A stretch of DNA of 64,000 nucleotides from Nonomuraea gerenzanensis (GCF_020215645.1 NZ_CP084058.1:7564001-7628000); one strand, 5' to 3'; positions 16,151 to 25,736 are shown, counted from the first letter of the stretch. Made by a program: numbers and translations. The notes: generated from the letters alone by a model not told the origin.

Positions 16151-16807
16151 TCACCCGCCTTCTATGTCAATATCAGTTTGTTTTAGAGCGACGCAGCACT
16201 CCCCCGGCCGCGGGTCCAGCGCGGCCCTGCCGGGGTCGTCGCCCAGCCCCTCCAGCAGCCCCTGGCACAGGGCCAGGTTCATCGAGCACACCAGCAGCGG
16301 CTGCTCCTCGGCCAGCACGTGGAACGGGCAGTTGCGCAGCCGCAGCTTCCCGCCCTCCGCGTACGGCTCGTAGCCGCGCTCGCCCAGCACCCGCTCGACC
16401 GGCTCCCCCGGATGGGCCCTGGCGATCCTGGCGCCCGCCCCGCGCGCCACCTGCTCGGCCTGCTCCTCGGCGCCGAGCGTCTCGACCACGCCGGCCAGCA
16501 CCGAGGCGAGAGTGGCGTAGTCGCGCGGCGGCAGACTCACCGACCGCTCGCCCCTGGCCCTGCGGTAGACCTTCGCCGGCCGGCCGCTGCCCGGCCCCTT
16601 CTTCTCCTGCGCCCGGAACCCGCTCTCCAGCAGCCCGGCCTCCACCAGCTTGTCGAGATGGTGCCCGGCCAGCGTCCTGGACACGCCCGCCGCCTCGGCG
16701 GCCTCCCCCCGGCCGACGTCGCCGCCCCGGGAGGCGACGACGTCGTACAGGCTGCGGCGGACGGGGTCGTGCAGGAGGGCCAGCGCCTCGAGGTCGTCGC
16801 TACTCAC
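16151..16807 (-). CDS. ArsR/SufR-like HTH regulator with a C-terminal cysteine set
   Basis: A 218-residue regulator. A winged HTH occupies residues ~1-75 (A-A-E-A-A-G-V-S-R-T-L-A-G-H-H-L-D-K-L). The C-terminal domain carries C-P-F-H, C-S-M-N-L-A-L-C and, after a spacer, E-C-C-V, a pattern expected for Fe-S or metal binding as in SufR-like regulators. It could report iron-sulfur or redox state. GTG 16807 lies 6 nt after TAGACT, a leaderless arrangement. It is followed directly by the DUF3291 gene. Confidence 0.8.
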   Translation of the reverse strand: MSSDDLEALALLHDPVRRSLYDVVASRGGDVGRGEAAEAAGVSRTLAGHHLDKLVEAGLLESGFRAQEKKGPGSGRPAKVYRRARGERSVSLPPRDYATLASVLAGVVETLGAEEQAEQVARGAGARIARAHPGEPVERVLGERGYEPYAEGGKLRLRNCPFHVLAEEQPLLVCSMNLALCQGLLEGLGDDPGRAALDPRPGECCVALKQTDIDIEGG

Positions 16808-16816
16808 AGCGGGAGT

Positions 16817-17179
16817 CTACGAAAGCTCGCGCTCGACGTGCTTGTACGTGCACGAGCGGCTCGCCTCCACCTTGCCCGAGCCGTACCTGCGCCAGCACGC
16901 CCCCTTCTTGATCACCCGGAGGTCGATCCACTCCGGCGCCCCGTACTGCCGGTGCACGGCCTTGGCGTTGCGCAGCAGCCGGGCGGCCGTGGCGCGGGCC
17001 CTGGCCGGGGAGGAGGCGGCGGCGAGCACCCAGGTGGCACCCGCGTCACCGCCGATCACACAGGGTTTGACGCCCTTGCAGAACGGCGGGCCGGCGGAGG
17101 CGCCGGCGGCGGGCGTCCCGGCCGCCAGAAGCGCTAACACGGACGCTGTGACGATGAATGCGCGGATCATGGCATTCAT
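16817..17179 (-). CDS. Small secreted protein of unknown function
   Basis: A 120-residue protein with a clear signal peptide (residues 1-28, A-A-G-T-P-A-A-G-A-S-A) and a mature part of ~92 residues with four Cys in the pattern F-C...P-C and A-C-W...S-C-T, likely two disulfides. The mature part is basic. I recognise no domain. It follows the FKBP lipoprotein gene by only 6 nt and so may be exported and folded in the same compartment. Confidence 0.7.
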   Translation of the reverse strand: MNAMIRAFIVTASVLALLAAGTPAAGASAGPPFCKGVKPCVIGGDAGATWVLAAASSPARARATAARLLRNAKAVHRQYGAPEWIDLRVIKKGACWRRYGSGKVEASRSCTYKHVERELS

Positions 17180-17185
17180 CCTGCC

Positions 17186-18082
17186 CTAGTAGGCGGCGAG
17201 GAGATCCACCACGAAGACGAGCGTGTCGGAGCCCTTGATCCCGTACGCGGGATGGCCGGCGCGGCCGTACCCGTCGGCGGGCGGCACGATCATCAGCACG
17301 CGGCTGCCGACCGGCACCCCGGACAGGGCCTTGTCCCAGGCCCTGATGACGCTGCCGTCGCCCAGCTTGAACGCCTTCGGCCCGCCGCCCGCCCAGGTGG
17401 CCTCGAAGATCCGGCGGCGGCTCCAGACGGCGGCCTCGTACTGGGCGACCACGAGCTGCCCCGCGCGCACCGGACGGCCGTCGCCCCTGGCCAGCACCTT
17501 GGCCGCGAACCTGGCCGGCGGCGGGCCCGCGGGCACCGCCAGGGCGGGCCTGGCACCGCCGCCCACCTTCACCCCGGCCAGCGTGCCGCCCGCCGACTCC
17601 ACCGAGGCGCCCTTGCGGTGCGCGCCGAGGATGTCGACGACGTAGAACAGCTCCTCGCCGGCGGCCACGCCCTGCGGCGGGTTCGGGCCGAACCCGTCCT
17701 GCGGCGGGATGGCGGCGATCACGCGGCTGCCCACCGTGCGGCCCTTCAGCGCCCGCTCCAGGCCGGGCAGCAGCTCGCCCAGCGGGAACGCCGCCGGGGT
17801 GCCGCGGTTGAAGCTGGAGTCGACCAGGCGGTTGTCCCTGCCGTCCCACACATGCGCGGTGTACTGGACGATCGCCACGTCGTCGCCGTCGAGCCGCTCG
17901 CCCTCACCCGTGGCCAGCTCGTCCACCTGCAGCCCGGCCACCGGCTTGCCGTCGGGGAAGTCGATCGTCGGGCGGGCGCCGAACGCGCCTCCCACGCTCA
18001 GGCCCAGGTCTCCGGCGGCCTCGCTCGTACAGCCGCCCAGCAGCAGCGGCGCCAGCAACAGCGACGCGGCGGCACGGCGCAT
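17186..18082 (-). CDS. Lipoprotein with two FKBP-type peptidyl-prolyl isomerase domains
   Basis: A 298-residue lipoprotein. The lipobox L-L-G-G-C places the lipidated Cys at ~18. Two FKBP domains follow, ~50-155 and ~195-298, each with the V-G-S-R-V segment and the (F/Y)-V-V-D-x-L ending. The aromatic active-site residues are only partly kept, particularly in the second domain. ATG 18082 is chosen because GGAGG lies 4 nt upstream and the signal peptide begins there. It lies outside the membrane and probably assists folding of exported proteins. Paralogue of the next gene upstream. Confidence 0.85.
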   Translation of the reverse strand: MRRAAASLLLAPLLLGGCTSEAAGDLGLSVGGAFGARPTIDFPDGKPVAGLQVDELATGEGERLDGDDVAIVQYTAHVWDGRDNRLVDSSFNRGTPAAFPLGELLPGLERALKGRTVGSRVIAAIPPQDGFGPNPPQGVAAGEELFYVVDILGAHRKGASVESAGGTLAGVKVGGGARPALAVPAGPPPARFAAKVLARGDGRPVRAGQLVVAQYEAAVWSRRRIFEATWAGGGPKAFKLGDGSVIRAWDKALSGVPVGSRVLMIVPPADGYGRAGHPAYGIKGSDTLVFVVDLLAAY

Positions 18083-18170
18083 CGGTCCTCCCAGCACGGA
18101 ACGGCCCGGCGGCACCCGCCTCAGGGGCGCGCCGCCGGGCTCGCGATGCTACCGCGACACCGGACCGCCC

Positions 18171-18244
18171 GTCAGCAGGCGACCGGCACTTCCGGCCGTC
18201 ACGTCAGCAGGACGTCAGCAGGCGACCGGCGCTTCCGGCCGTCA
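18171..18244. repeat. 31-bp direct repeat between the two FKBP genes
   Basis: Two 31-bp copies, at 18171-18201 and 18214-18244, differ at one base. The second copy runs into the stop codon of the upstream FKBP gene, so the first looks like a local duplication of that gene's 3' end. Each copy contains an ACCGG...CCGGCC core. Confidence 0.7.
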
Positions 18245-19195
18245 GTAGGCCGCCAGGACGTCCACGACGAACACCAGCGTGCTGTTGGCGGGGATGCCCT
18301 GCTGCGCCTGGGCGCCGTAGCCCAGCTCCGGCGGGATGCTCATCACCACGCGGCTGCCGACCGGCACCCCGGCCAGCCCCTTCTGCCAGCCCTGGATCAC
18401 CTGCGCGAGCGGGAACTCGGCCGGCTCGCCCCGCTCCCAGCTGGAGTCGAACTGCTGGTCGGTGCCCCAGATCTTGCCGGTGTAGTGCACGACGAGCGTC
18501 TGGTTGGCCTGCGCCTTGGCCCCGGTGCCCTGGATGAGCGTCTTGACGACCAGCTCCTTGGACGGCTTCTCGCCGGTCTTGGTGGTCAGCGTGGGCGCCT
18601 TCTCGCCGCCGGGGCTGACGACCTCGACGCCCTTGATGGACTCGCCCGTCTCCTTGCCGGTGGCCGCCTTCAGCGCCGCCGGCTGGGTGCCGACCACGTC
18701 GAACACGAATACCTTGGTGGGCTCGGCCGGCGTCGTCTGCTGCTGGGCGACCGAGTCGTTGGCCAGCACCGCCAGCAGCCGGCCGCCGTGCTTGACCTTG
18801 GTGAAGCCCTCCTGCAGCACCTGCGGGAGCTGCTGGTTGACCGCGATCGTCTCCGGCGCCTTGGTGTCGTAGGAGGAGCCCTGGACGGCGTTGCCCTTGC
18901 CGTCCCAGTTGTAGACGGTGAGGTTGACGATCACGCGGTCGCCCGCCTTGACGCCGGCGCCGGTGCCGGGCTGGATCACCTCGTACGACGACTTGGTGGC
19001 CGGCGTGCCGGAGGGGAAGGTCACCGTGGGCTTGGCGCCCACGTTCCCGGCGACCTTGACCCCCGACGGCGCGGCGGAGGTGCTCGCGGTGGCGGCGGTG
19101 CCGGTGGTGGCGCCCGTGGTGGCGCCGTCGGAGCCGCACGCTGCGGCGAACAAGATCAATGGCACGGCGGCCGATACGGCCAGAGCGCGGCGCAT
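18242..19195 (-). CDS. Lipoprotein with FKBP-type peptidyl-prolyl isomerase domains
   Basis: A 317-residue lipoprotein with lipobox A-A-A-C (Cys ~20), a Thr/Ala/Ser linker and two FKBP-like domains. The second (residues ~210-317) is closest to active FKBP: V-H-Y-T-G-K, F-D-S-S-W-E-R-G, V-I-Q-G-W-Q-K-G-L, P-P-E-L-G-Y-G and V-F-V-V-D-V-L are all present. Shine-Dalgarno GAGGG precedes the ATG. FKBP lipoproteins next to pafA are common in actinomycetes, so the position is conserved although a link to pupylation is not shown. Confidence 0.88.
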   Translation of the reverse strand: MRRALAVSAAVPLILFAAACGSDGATTGATTGTAATASTSAAPSGVKVAGNVGAKPTVTFPSGTPATKSSYEVIQPGTGAGVKAGDRVIVNLTVYNWDGKGNAVQGSSYDTKAPETIAVNQQLPQVLQEGFTKVKHGGRLLAVLANDSVAQQQTTPAEPTKVFVFDVVGTQPAALKAATGKETGESIKGVEVVSPGGEKAPTLTTKTGEKPSKELVVKTLIQGTGAKAQANQTLVVHYTGKIWGTDQQFDSSWERGEPAEFPLAQVIQGWQKGLAGVPVGSRVVMSIPPELGYGAQAQQGIPANSTLVFVVDVLAAY

Positions 19196-19290
19196 GGGTT
19201 TCCCTCGGAAAAGACGTCAGATTCGCGCCACACTACCTGACAGCCCGGTAGGGCCGTGGTAAACCGCGCCCCACGTCCGGCGCCGCCCGC

Positions 19291-20649
19291 CTACATGCCC
19301 GCGATGAGCTTGTCCACCCGCTCGTCCACGCTGCGGAACGGGTCCTTGCACAGCACCGTGCGCTGCGCCTGGTCGTTCAGCTTGAGGTGGACCCAGTCGA
19401 CGGTGAAGTCGCGCCGCTTCTCCTGCGCCTTGCGGATGAACTCGCCGCGCAGCCGCGCCCGCGTGGTCTGCGGCGGCACCGACTTGGCCTCGAAGATCTT
19501 CAGGTCGGACGCCACCCGCTCCACCGAGCCGCGCTTCTGCAGCAGGTAGTACAGGCCGCGCTTGCGGTGCACGTCGTGGTAGGCCAGGTCGAGCTGCGCC
19601 ACCCGCGGCGAGGACAGCGGCAGGTCGTACTTGCGCCGGTACCGCTCGATGAGCTGGTACTTGGTCACCCAGTCGATCTCCCGCGAGACCAGGTCGAGGT
19701 TGCCCGTGTCGACCGCGTTGAGGGTGCGCTCCCACAGCTCCAGCACCCGGTGCGCGATGGCGTCGCCGCCGCGGCGGTCGACGAAGTCCTTCGCCTTCGA
19801 CAGGTACTCCTGCTGGATCTCCAGGCTGGACGCCTCGCGCCCGTTGGCCAGGCGCACCCGGCGCCGCCCCGTCATGTCGTGGGAGACCTCGCGGATGGCC
19901 CTGATCGGGTTCTCCAGCGACAGGTCGCGCATCACCGTGCCCGACTCGATCATGCGCAGCACCAGGTCGGTGGCGCCGACCTTGAGCAGCATCGTGGTCT
20001 CGCTCATGTTGGAGTCGCCGACGATGACGTGCAGGCGGCGGAACCGCTCGGCGTCGGCGTGCGGCTCGTCCCTGGTGTTGATGATCGGGCGCGAGCGGGT
20101 GGTGGCGCTGGAGACGCCCTCCCAGATGTGCTCGGCCCGCTGCGAGACGCAGTAGACGGCGCCGCGCGGCGTCTGCAGCACCTTGCCCGCCCCGCACACG
20201 ATCTGCCGCGTCACCAGGAACGGGATCAGCACGTCGGCCAGCCGGCCGAACTCCCCGTGCCGGCCGACCAGGTAGTTCTCGTGGCAGCCGTAGGAGTTGC
20301 CGGCCGAGTCGGTGTTGTTCTTGAACAGGTAGATGTCACCGGCGATGCCCTCTTCGCGCAGCCGCTTCTCGGCGTCCACGAGCAGGCCCTCAAGGATGCG
20401 CTCGCCCGCCTTGTCGTGGGTGACGAGCTCGATGACGTTGTCACATTCGGGTGTTGCGTACTCAGGATGGCTGCCCACGTCGAGGTAGAGACGCGCGCCG
20501 TTACGGAGGAAGACGTTGCTCGATCGGCCCCAGGACACGACCCGCCGGAACAGGTAGCGCGCGACCTCGTCGGGGGACAACCTGCGCTGCCCCCTGAACG
20601 TGCAGGTCACGCCGTACTCGTTCTCCAGCCCGAAGATGCGACGATCCAT
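19291..20649 (-). CDS. pafA: Pup-protein ligase PafA
   Basis: A 452-residue ligase of the glutamine-synthetase-like carboxylate-amine ligase fold. It phosphorylates the C-terminal Glu of Pup and joins it to substrate lysines. The motif G-L-E-N-E-Y-G-V at residues 6-13 holds the metal-binding Glu; H-P-E-Y-A-T-P-E-C and [14 protein letters not shown] are intact, and the C-terminal domain is complete. ATG 20649 lies 6 nt after TAGTGT, a leaderless promoter arrangement; GTG 20652 would lie even closer. Confidence 0.97.
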   Translation of the reverse strand: MDRRIFGLENEYGVTCTFRGQRRLSPDEVARYLFRRVVSWGRSSNVFLRNGARLYLDVGSHPEYATPECDNVIELVTHDKAGERILEGLLVDAEKRLREEGIAGDIYLFKNNTDSAGNSYGCHENYLVGRHGEFGRLADVLIPFLVTRQIVCGAGKVLQTPRGAVYCVSQRAEHIWEGVSSATTRSRPIINTRDEPHADAERFRRLHVIVGDSNMSETTMLLKVGATDLVLRMIESGTVMRDLSLENPIRAIREVSHDMTGRRRVRLANGREASSLEIQQEYLSKAKDFVDRRGGDAIAHRVLELWERTLNAVDTGNLDLVSREIDWVTKYQLIERYRRKYDLPLSSPRVAQLDLAYHDVHRKRGLYYLLQKRGSVERVASDLKIFEAKSVPPQTTRARLRGEFIRKAQEKRRDFTVDWVHLKLNDQAQRTVLCKDPFRSVDERVDKLIAGM

Positions 20650-20655
20650 CACCTC

Positions 20656-20661
20656 ACACTA
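20656..20661 (-). promoter_or_regulatory. -10 box TAGTGT for pafA
   Basis: TAGTGT on the minus strand ends 6 nt before ATG 20649, so pafA can be transcribed as a leaderless mRNA independently of prcBA. Confidence 0.45.
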
Positions 20662-20789
20662 TGCCCACGGATCGGCCAGCGGGAGAGATCTTGGCAGGTG
20701 TTTTCCCTCCCGGGCCGCGAACGACCACCTCTGCCCCGCTTTCGGCCCCGTGCCCGCCCCCACGGGGCGCGGGTGCCGCGGCGCGCCGC

Positions 20790-21311
20790 TCAGGGGGTGT
20801 AGATCTCCTGAACCTGGACGATCTTGCCCTTGTACACGGTGATCAGGGACGGGTGGCCGGTCTTGCCGTGCCGCTTGATCAGCGTCGCCCTGGAGCAGCG
20901 CTTGGCGCCCAGGCCGGTCTTGCGGCTGACGGTCAGGTCCGCGGCGGGCGTCTTGCAGCCGTACGCCGACAGGAAGATCACGTTCGTGGCGATGGGCGAG
21001 GCGTACGCCCTGACGTCACCCTCCGGCGGGCCCTCGAAGTGCCCCTCGGTGCGGGTGCCCTTCTTCCACCTGATCGGCTCGTACTCGGCCACGCCGCCCC
21101 GCACGTAGGTGATCCAGCCGCGCAGGATGCCGTCGCGGCGGGAGTGGATGCGCTTGGTGAAGTCGTGCTCCGGGTCGGCCTGGAACGTGGTGCCGAAGAT
21201 CTTCGGCGGCTTGTAGTCGGGGAACGCGGTGGCGGCCCCGGCGGGCAGGGTGGTGAGCATCACGGCCGCCGCGGCACCGGCCGCCAGGAGGCCACGCAAG
21301 GGAGTGTTCAC
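20790..21311 (-). CDS. Secreted hypothetical protein between prcA and pafA
   Basis: A 173-residue protein with a signal peptide (residues 1-27, ending A-G-A-A-T-A) and a mature domain rich in basic residues and Gly, with Cys at ~119 and ~139 that could pair. No domain recognised. It starts with GTG 21311; an inverted repeat CGGATC/GATCCG surrounds the start (21311-21327) and may regulate it. A secreted protein is not expected inside a proteasome cluster, so functional linkage is doubtful. Confidence 0.65.
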   Translation of the reverse strand: MNTPLRGLLAAGAAAAVMLTTLPAGAATAFPDYKPPKIFGTTFQADPEHDFTKRIHSRRDGILRGWITYVRGGVAEYEPIRWKKGTRTEGHFEGPPEGDVRAYASPIATNVIFLSAYGCKTPAADLTVSRKTGLGAKRCSRATLIKRHGKTGHPSLITVYKGKIVQVQEIYTP

Positions 21312-21390
21312 GGATCATAAGATCCGCGATCTCCGGGTGGGGTTCGGGCGTCCGGGAGTGAAACAGGTCACACCCGGACCGCTCCCCGCA

Positions 21391-21484
21391 AACGGCCACG
21401 GGGACCCTCACCATGGCGATGAACGGCCACGGGGAACCCCACCATGGCGATGAACAGCGACGGGGACCGCCGCACCATGGCGAT
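21391..21484. repeat. Three-copy 31-bp tandem repeat downstream of prcA
   Basis: Copies at 21391-21421, 21422-21452 and 21453-21484 share ACGGGGA...CACCATGGCGAT. The period is not a multiple of three, so it is not a protein repeat. It lies in the 245-bp gap after prcA and could be a transcript-end or protein-binding element. Confidence 0.8.
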
Positions 21485-21556
21485 CCCCGTCATGACCGTC
21501 CTGCGCCCGCCCGAGAGGCTCCTGCAGCGCCTCTGCAAGCGGCCCTACAGCGCGTC

Positions 21557-22384
21557 CTACAGCGGCGAGGAGCCGTCGTCCACGTCTCCCTCGGGCCCCG
21601 TGGGCGGCGGCGTGTCACCGGAGCCCTGCGGCGGCGCGGCAGGCGGCGTGGTAGGCGGCGTGGTAGGCGGCGCGGCGGGGGCCGCGGGCGACTTGCTGGT
21701 CTGGGCCAGCAGCCGCTCCAGCCGCGCCCCCGTGAGCCGCAGGAACTTGCGGTGCTCGCGGTTGCGGTCGAGCACCGCCACCTCCAGCTGCCCGACCGGC
21801 GGCCGCTCGCCGCCCGGCTCGGTCAGCGCCGTCAGCGCCACCTCCAGCGCGTCGGCCAGCGACATCGACTCGCGGTAACGCTCCTTCAGCCGGCCGGCCA
21901 CCGCCTCGGCCTGGCCGCCCATGGCCGCGAAGCCGTGCTCGTCGAAGACCGACCCGTCGAAGGTCAGCCGGTAGATGGCGTCGCCCTCCTTGGTGTCGCC
22001 CACCTCGGCGACGACGACCTCCACCTCCAGCGACTTGATCGACTCGGTGAAGATGCGGCCCAGGTTGGAGGCGTACAGGTTGGCCAGGCCGCGGCCCGTC
22101 ACGTCGGAGCGGTCGTAGGTGTAGCCGTTGATGTCGGCGTAGCGGATGCCGCCGAGCCTCAGCTCCTCGAACTCGTTGTAGCGCCCCACCGCCGCGAACC
22201 CGATGCGGTCGTAGATCTCACTGATCTTGTGCAGCGCGCGCGACGGGTTCGGCGCGACGAACAGGATGCCGTCCACGTACTGCAGCGTGACGACGGACCG
22301 GCCCCGCGCGATGCCCTTGCGCGCGTAGTCGGCCTTGTCCCGCATGATCTGCTCGGGGGACGCATATCCGAAAGGCATGGACAC
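21557..22384 (-). CDS. prcA: 20S proteasome alpha subunit
   Basis: A 275-residue alpha subunit. The N-terminal gate region [12 protein letters not shown] and helix H0 are followed by the standard alpha-type sandwich without a catalytic Thr. The last ~45 residues are a Pro/Gly/Ala and acidic tail. Alpha rings control entry into the 20S chamber and dock the ARC ATPase. AAGGACC lies upstream of the GTG start; the stop of prcB is 15 nt before it, so prcBA is one translation-coupled operon. Confidence 0.97.
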   Translation of the reverse strand: MSMPFGYASPEQIMRDKADYARKGIARGRSVVTLQYVDGILFVAPNPSRALHKISEIYDRIGFAAVGRYNEFEELRLGGIRYADINGYTYDRSDVTGRGLANLYASNLGRIFTESIKSLEVEVVVAEVGDTKEGDAIYRLTFDGSVFDEHGFAAMGGQAEAVAGRLKERYRESMSLADALEVALTALTEPGGERPPVGQLEVAVLDRNREHRKFLRLTGARLERLLAQTSKSPAAPAAPPTTPPTTPPAAPPQGSGDTPPPTGPEGDVDDGSSPL

Positions 22385-22399
22385 GTGTGGAGGTCCTTT

Positions 22400-23248
22400 C
22401 TAGCGCAGCGGGGCGATGGGGCCGTCGGGCGAGATCAGGCGGGCTTCGAGCATCTGCTGCACGTAGCCGTAGACCTCCTCCTCCGACAGGCGGCGGAAGC
22501 CGTCGGCGTCGATCACCGACACGATGGGCCAGATCTTTCTCGTCACGTCCGGCCCGCCGGTCGCCGAGTCGTCGTCGGCGGCGTCGTACAGCGCCTGGAT
22601 CAGCGTCATCGCCATGTCGTCGGCCGACGCCCCGTCGCGGTAGAGCTTCTTCAGCGAGCCGCGCGCGAAGATCGAGCCGGACCCGATCGCGTCGAACCTC
22701 TCCCGCTCGTACGGCCCGCCCGCCACGTCGTAGCTGAAGATGCGGCCCTCGTCCCTGTCGGGGTCGTAGGCGGCGAACAGCGGCACCACCACCAGCCCCT
22801 GCATCGCCATGCCGAGGTTGCCCCTGATCATGGTGGCAAGCCGGTTGGCCTTGCCCTGGACCGACATCGAGCGGCCCTCGACCTTCTCGTAGTGCTCGAG
22901 CTCGACCCGGTAGAGGCGGGCGAACTCGATGCCCGTGCTGGCCGTGCCCGCGATGCCCATGCACGAGTAGTCGTCGGCGCGGAACACCTTCTCCACGTCA
23001 CGCTGCGAGATGATGTTGCCCGACGTCGCGCGCCGGTCGCCCGCCATGACCACGCCACCGGCGAAGGTGGCGGCCACGATCGTGGTCGCGTGCGGAACCT
23101 GGTCACCGATCGGCGTGGCCAGCACCTCATCCCGCCGCGGCAGCAAGTCGGGCGCGTACGAGCCGACAAACTCGGTGAACGAGGAACTTCCGGTGTTCTG
23201 GAAAAGATGATTCACCAAGCCGACGGGCAGATCCCTGTGCGATGCCAC
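22400..23248 (-). CDS. prcB: 20S proteasome beta subunit (catalytic)
   Basis: A 282-residue precursor. A propeptide of 54 residues precedes the catalytic threonine: H-A-T-T-I-V-A puts Thr55 as residue 1 after autocleavage. Mature Asp17 (G-D-R-R-A-T) and Lys33 (V-E-K) complete the active site. Fourteen copies of mature PrcB form the two inner rings. Shine-Dalgarno GGAGGGA precedes the GTG start. In most actinobacteria pup lies directly upstream; here pup is 5.6 kb away. Confidence 0.97.
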   Translation of the reverse strand: MASHRDLPVGLVNHLFQNTGSSSFTEFVGSYAPDLLPRRDEVLATPIGDQVPHATTIVAATFAGGVVMAGDRRATSGNIISQRDVEKVFRADDYSCMGIAGTASTGIEFARLYRVELEHYEKVEGRSMSVQGKANRLATMIRGNLGMAMQGLVVVPLFAAYDPDRDEGRIFSYDVAGGPYERERFDAIGSGSIFARGSLKKLYRDGASADDMAMTLIQALYDAADDDSATGGPDVTRKIWPIVSVIDADGFRRLSEEEVYGYVQQMLEARLISPDGPIAPLR

Positions 23249-23464
23249 GCGACTCCCTCCAAACGTTCAGTGTTCCTAGGGCGACCCTACTCATGTTGGG
23301 TTGTTGTCTGCACTTCCCACGATCAGCTCACGGCGAACCACCTCCCCGAGCACGCCAGAAAGGCCCGATAAGCGCCGAAGGTCCGTGTTCAGATCGTTCC
23401 TTTACGCCCGCCACGGCCCATGCGACTGTCGGTATGTCTGCACATCCTGAACAGGAGGCCGACA

Positions 23465-24835
23465 ATGCGACTCCCCAGCCGACCCGCGTTGCTCGGGATC
23501 ATCGCCGCACTGGCCCTCACCTCCTGCGGCACCGGCGGCGGCAGCGCCGACGAGAGCAGCGTCACCCTCACCATCGCCGCCAACTCCATCGAGGGCGGCA
23601 AGAACGCCGAGTCCGCCCAGTGGATCAAACAGTGGGTGATCCCCGAGTTCGAGAAGACCCACCCCCATGTCAAGGTCCTGTTCCAGGGCAGCGGCGTCGA
23701 CGACGAGCAGTACAAGACCAGGATCGCGCTCGACCTCAAGTCCAGGACCGGCGCCGACGTGATCGACCTCGACGGCATCTGGGTCGGCGAGTTCGCTCAG
23801 GCGGGCTACATCAAGCCGCTGACCGAGGTCGGCGGCCCCACCGTCGAGCAGTGGGAGGGCTGGGCCCAGATCCCGCAGGCCGTGCAGGGCCTCGGCATCT
23901 TCGACGGCAAGAAGTACGGCCTGCCCCAGGGCACCGACGGCCGCGTCCTGTTCTACAACAAGACCCTGTTCAGGAAGGCCGGGCTGGCGGAGACCTGGCA
24001 GCCCACGAGCTGGCGGGAGATCATCGACGCCGGCACCCGGCTCAAGGCCGCGGGCGTGCCCGTCCCCATCCAGCTCAACGCCGGCACCGCGATGGGCGAG
24101 GCCACCACCATGCAGGGCCTGCTGCCCCTCCTGGCGGGCGCCGGCGCCGAGATCTACACCGGCGGCAAGTGGACCGGCGCCGCACAGCCGCTGAAGGACG
24201 CGCTCGGCCTCTACCAGCAGATCTACGGCGGCAGCGGCCTCGGCGACCCCAGGCTCCAGCAGGAGGCCAAGGGCCGCGACAAGTCCTTCGCCCAGTTCGC
24301 CGAGGGCAGGATCGCCATCCTGGCCGAGAGCGACTACTTCTGGCGCTCCGTCATCGAGCCCCAGGCGGGCGTCGCCCCCATGAAGGACCGCGACCAGGCC
24401 GTCGGCTACGCCAAGATCCCCGCCAAGCAGCCCGGCGCCGGCATCCGCGGCCAGGACTTCGTCAGCATGTCGGGCGGCGCCGTCCGCGTGCTCAACCCGT
24501 TCTCCAAGAACCCCAGGCTCGCCTGGGACCTGCTCGCCTTCATGCACTCGGCCGCCGCCACCAAGTCGCAGCTCGCCGGGCAGGTCCGCATCAGCGCCCG
24601 CACCGACGTCAACGACGAGGTGCTCACGGCCGACCCCATGCTCAAGTACATCGCCGACGAGGTGCTGCCCCTCACCGCCTACCGGCCGGGCGTGGCCGTC
24701 TACCCGCAGGTCTCCGCCGCCCTGCAGGAGGCCACCGCCGCCGTCGTCAGCGGCAGGACCCCCGACCAGGCCGCCACCGCCTACCAGAGCACACTCGAGG
24801 GAATCGTCGGTGGCGCGGCCAACATCGCCGGCTGA
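23465..24835 (+). CDS. Sugar ABC transporter, substrate-binding lipoprotein
   Basis: A 456-residue family-1 (carbohydrate) solute-binding protein. The signal peptide ends in lipobox L-T-S-C near residue 20. The mature part carries the pattern of extracellular sugar-binding proteins (V-I-D-L-D-G-I-W-V-G-E-F, V-L-F-Y-N-K-T-L-F). ATG 23465 has AGGAGG 6 nt upstream (23453-23458), which rules out the longer in-frame start. First gene of an operon with two permeases and an ATPase. The sugar cannot be read from sequence. Confidence 0.92.
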   Translation: MRLPSRPALLGIIAALALTSCGTGGGSADESSVTLTIAANSIEGGKNAESAQWIKQWVIPEFEKTHPHVKVLFQGSGVDDEQYKTRIALDLKSRTGADVIDLDGIWVGEFAQAGYIKPLTEVGGPTVEQWEGWAQIPQAVQGLGIFDGKKYGLPQGTDGRVLFYNKTLFRKAGLAETWQPTSWREIIDAGTRLKAAGVPVPIQLNAGTAMGEATTMQGLLPLLAGAGAEIYTGGKWTGAAQPLKDALGLYQQIYGGSGLGDPRLQQEAKGRDKSFAQFAEGRIAILAESDYFWRSVIEPQAGVAPMKDRDQAVGYAKIPAKQPGAGIRGQDFVSMSGGAVRVLNPFSKNPRLAWDLLAFMHSAAATKSQLAGQVRISARTDVNDEVLTADPMLKYIADEVLPLTAYRPGVAVYPQVSAALQEATAAVVSGRTPDQAATAYQSTLEGIVGGAANIAG

Positions 24836-25736
24836 CGCCGCCGGGCTCGGCAGGGGCAGGGCGATCGCGTTCGTCCTGCCCGCGCTCACCCTCATCGCCG
24901 TCTTCCTGCTCCTGCCCGCCCTGTGGACGATCTACCTCGGCCTCACCGACTACCGCCTCACCGGCCTGGCCGCCGCGGACCCCCGCATCGTCGGCGTCGA
25001 CAACTACACCGGCGCCCTCACCGACCCCCGCTTCCTGTCGTCGCTGTGGCTCACCGTCCTGTACGTCGGCGGCTCGGCCATCATCGGCCAGGCCGGGCTC
25101 GGCTTCACCCTGGCCTGGGTCCTGCGCGGCCGCACCGGCCCCGTGCGCCGCGCCGTGGAAGGCGTCGTGCTGCTGTCGTGGATCCTGCCCAGCACCGTGG
25201 TCGGCTTCCTGTGGTTCGCCCTGCTCGACCGCGACGACGGGACGCTCAACGCCCTCCTGCACACCCCCGGCTTCGCCTGGCTGCTCGACCACCCGCTGCT
25301 GTCGATCATCGTGTTCAACGTGTGGCGCGGCACCGCGTTCAGCATGATGCTCTACTCCGCCGCCCTGGAGAACGTGCCGCCCTCCCACCTGGAGACCGCC
25401 CGCCTGGCGGGCGCCGGCGTCCTGCAGCAGCTCCGCGACGTCGTCCTGCCCCTCATCCGGCGCCACATCCTGACGAACGTGCTGCTCATCAGCCTGTGGA
25501 CGTTCAACGACTTCACGCCGTTCGTCCTGACCGGCGGCGGCCCGGAGGGCCGCTCGGAGATCCTGCCCGTGTACGTCTACCGCGTCGCGCTCAGGGACGG
25601 CCAGCTCGGCGCCGGAGCCGCCATCTCCTTCCTCATCCTGCTCATCAACCTCCTCTTCGCCCTGGCCTACCTGCGGCTCCTGCGCGGCCGGCGCCGCCAC
25701 GAGGAGGCCGCCGCCCTCGGAGGCCCGCCCGCATGA
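24810..25736 (+). CDS. Sugar ABC transporter permease (MalF type)
   Basis: A 308-residue membrane protein with six helices and the EAA loop E-T-A-R-L-A-G-A-G near residue 200, which contacts the ATPase. It starts at a GTG 26 nt inside the binding-protein gene, so translation is coupled. The short Arg/His-rich C-terminus has no recognised role. Confidence 0.9.
   Translation: MARPTSPADAAGLGRGRAIAFVLPALTLIAVFLLLPALWTIYLGLTDYRLTGLAAADPRIVGVDNYTGALTDPRFLSSLWLTVLYVGGSAIIGQAGLGFTLAWVLRGRTGPVRRAVEGVVLLSWILPSTVVGFLWFALLDRDDGTLNALLHTPGFAWLLDHPLLSIIVFNVWRGTAFSMMLYSAALENVPPSHLETARLAGAGVLQQLRDVVLPLIRRHILTNVLLISLWTFNDFTPFVLTGGGPEGRSEILPVYVYRVALRDGQLGAGAAISFLILLINLLFALAYLRLLRGRRRHEEAAALGGPPA

Noticed and set aside
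21413..21880. Plus-strand frames beginning in the 31-bp repeats (Met/Gly/His-rich starts)
   Set aside because: The repeat period is not a multiple of three and the frames run antisense into prcA.
23430..23457. Second RecA-NDp-like motif (CTGTCGGTA-N8-CATCCT) upstream of the sugar-binding protein
   Set aside because: The upstream half fits, but the -10 lacks the required TA at its first bases and the gene is not a repair gene.
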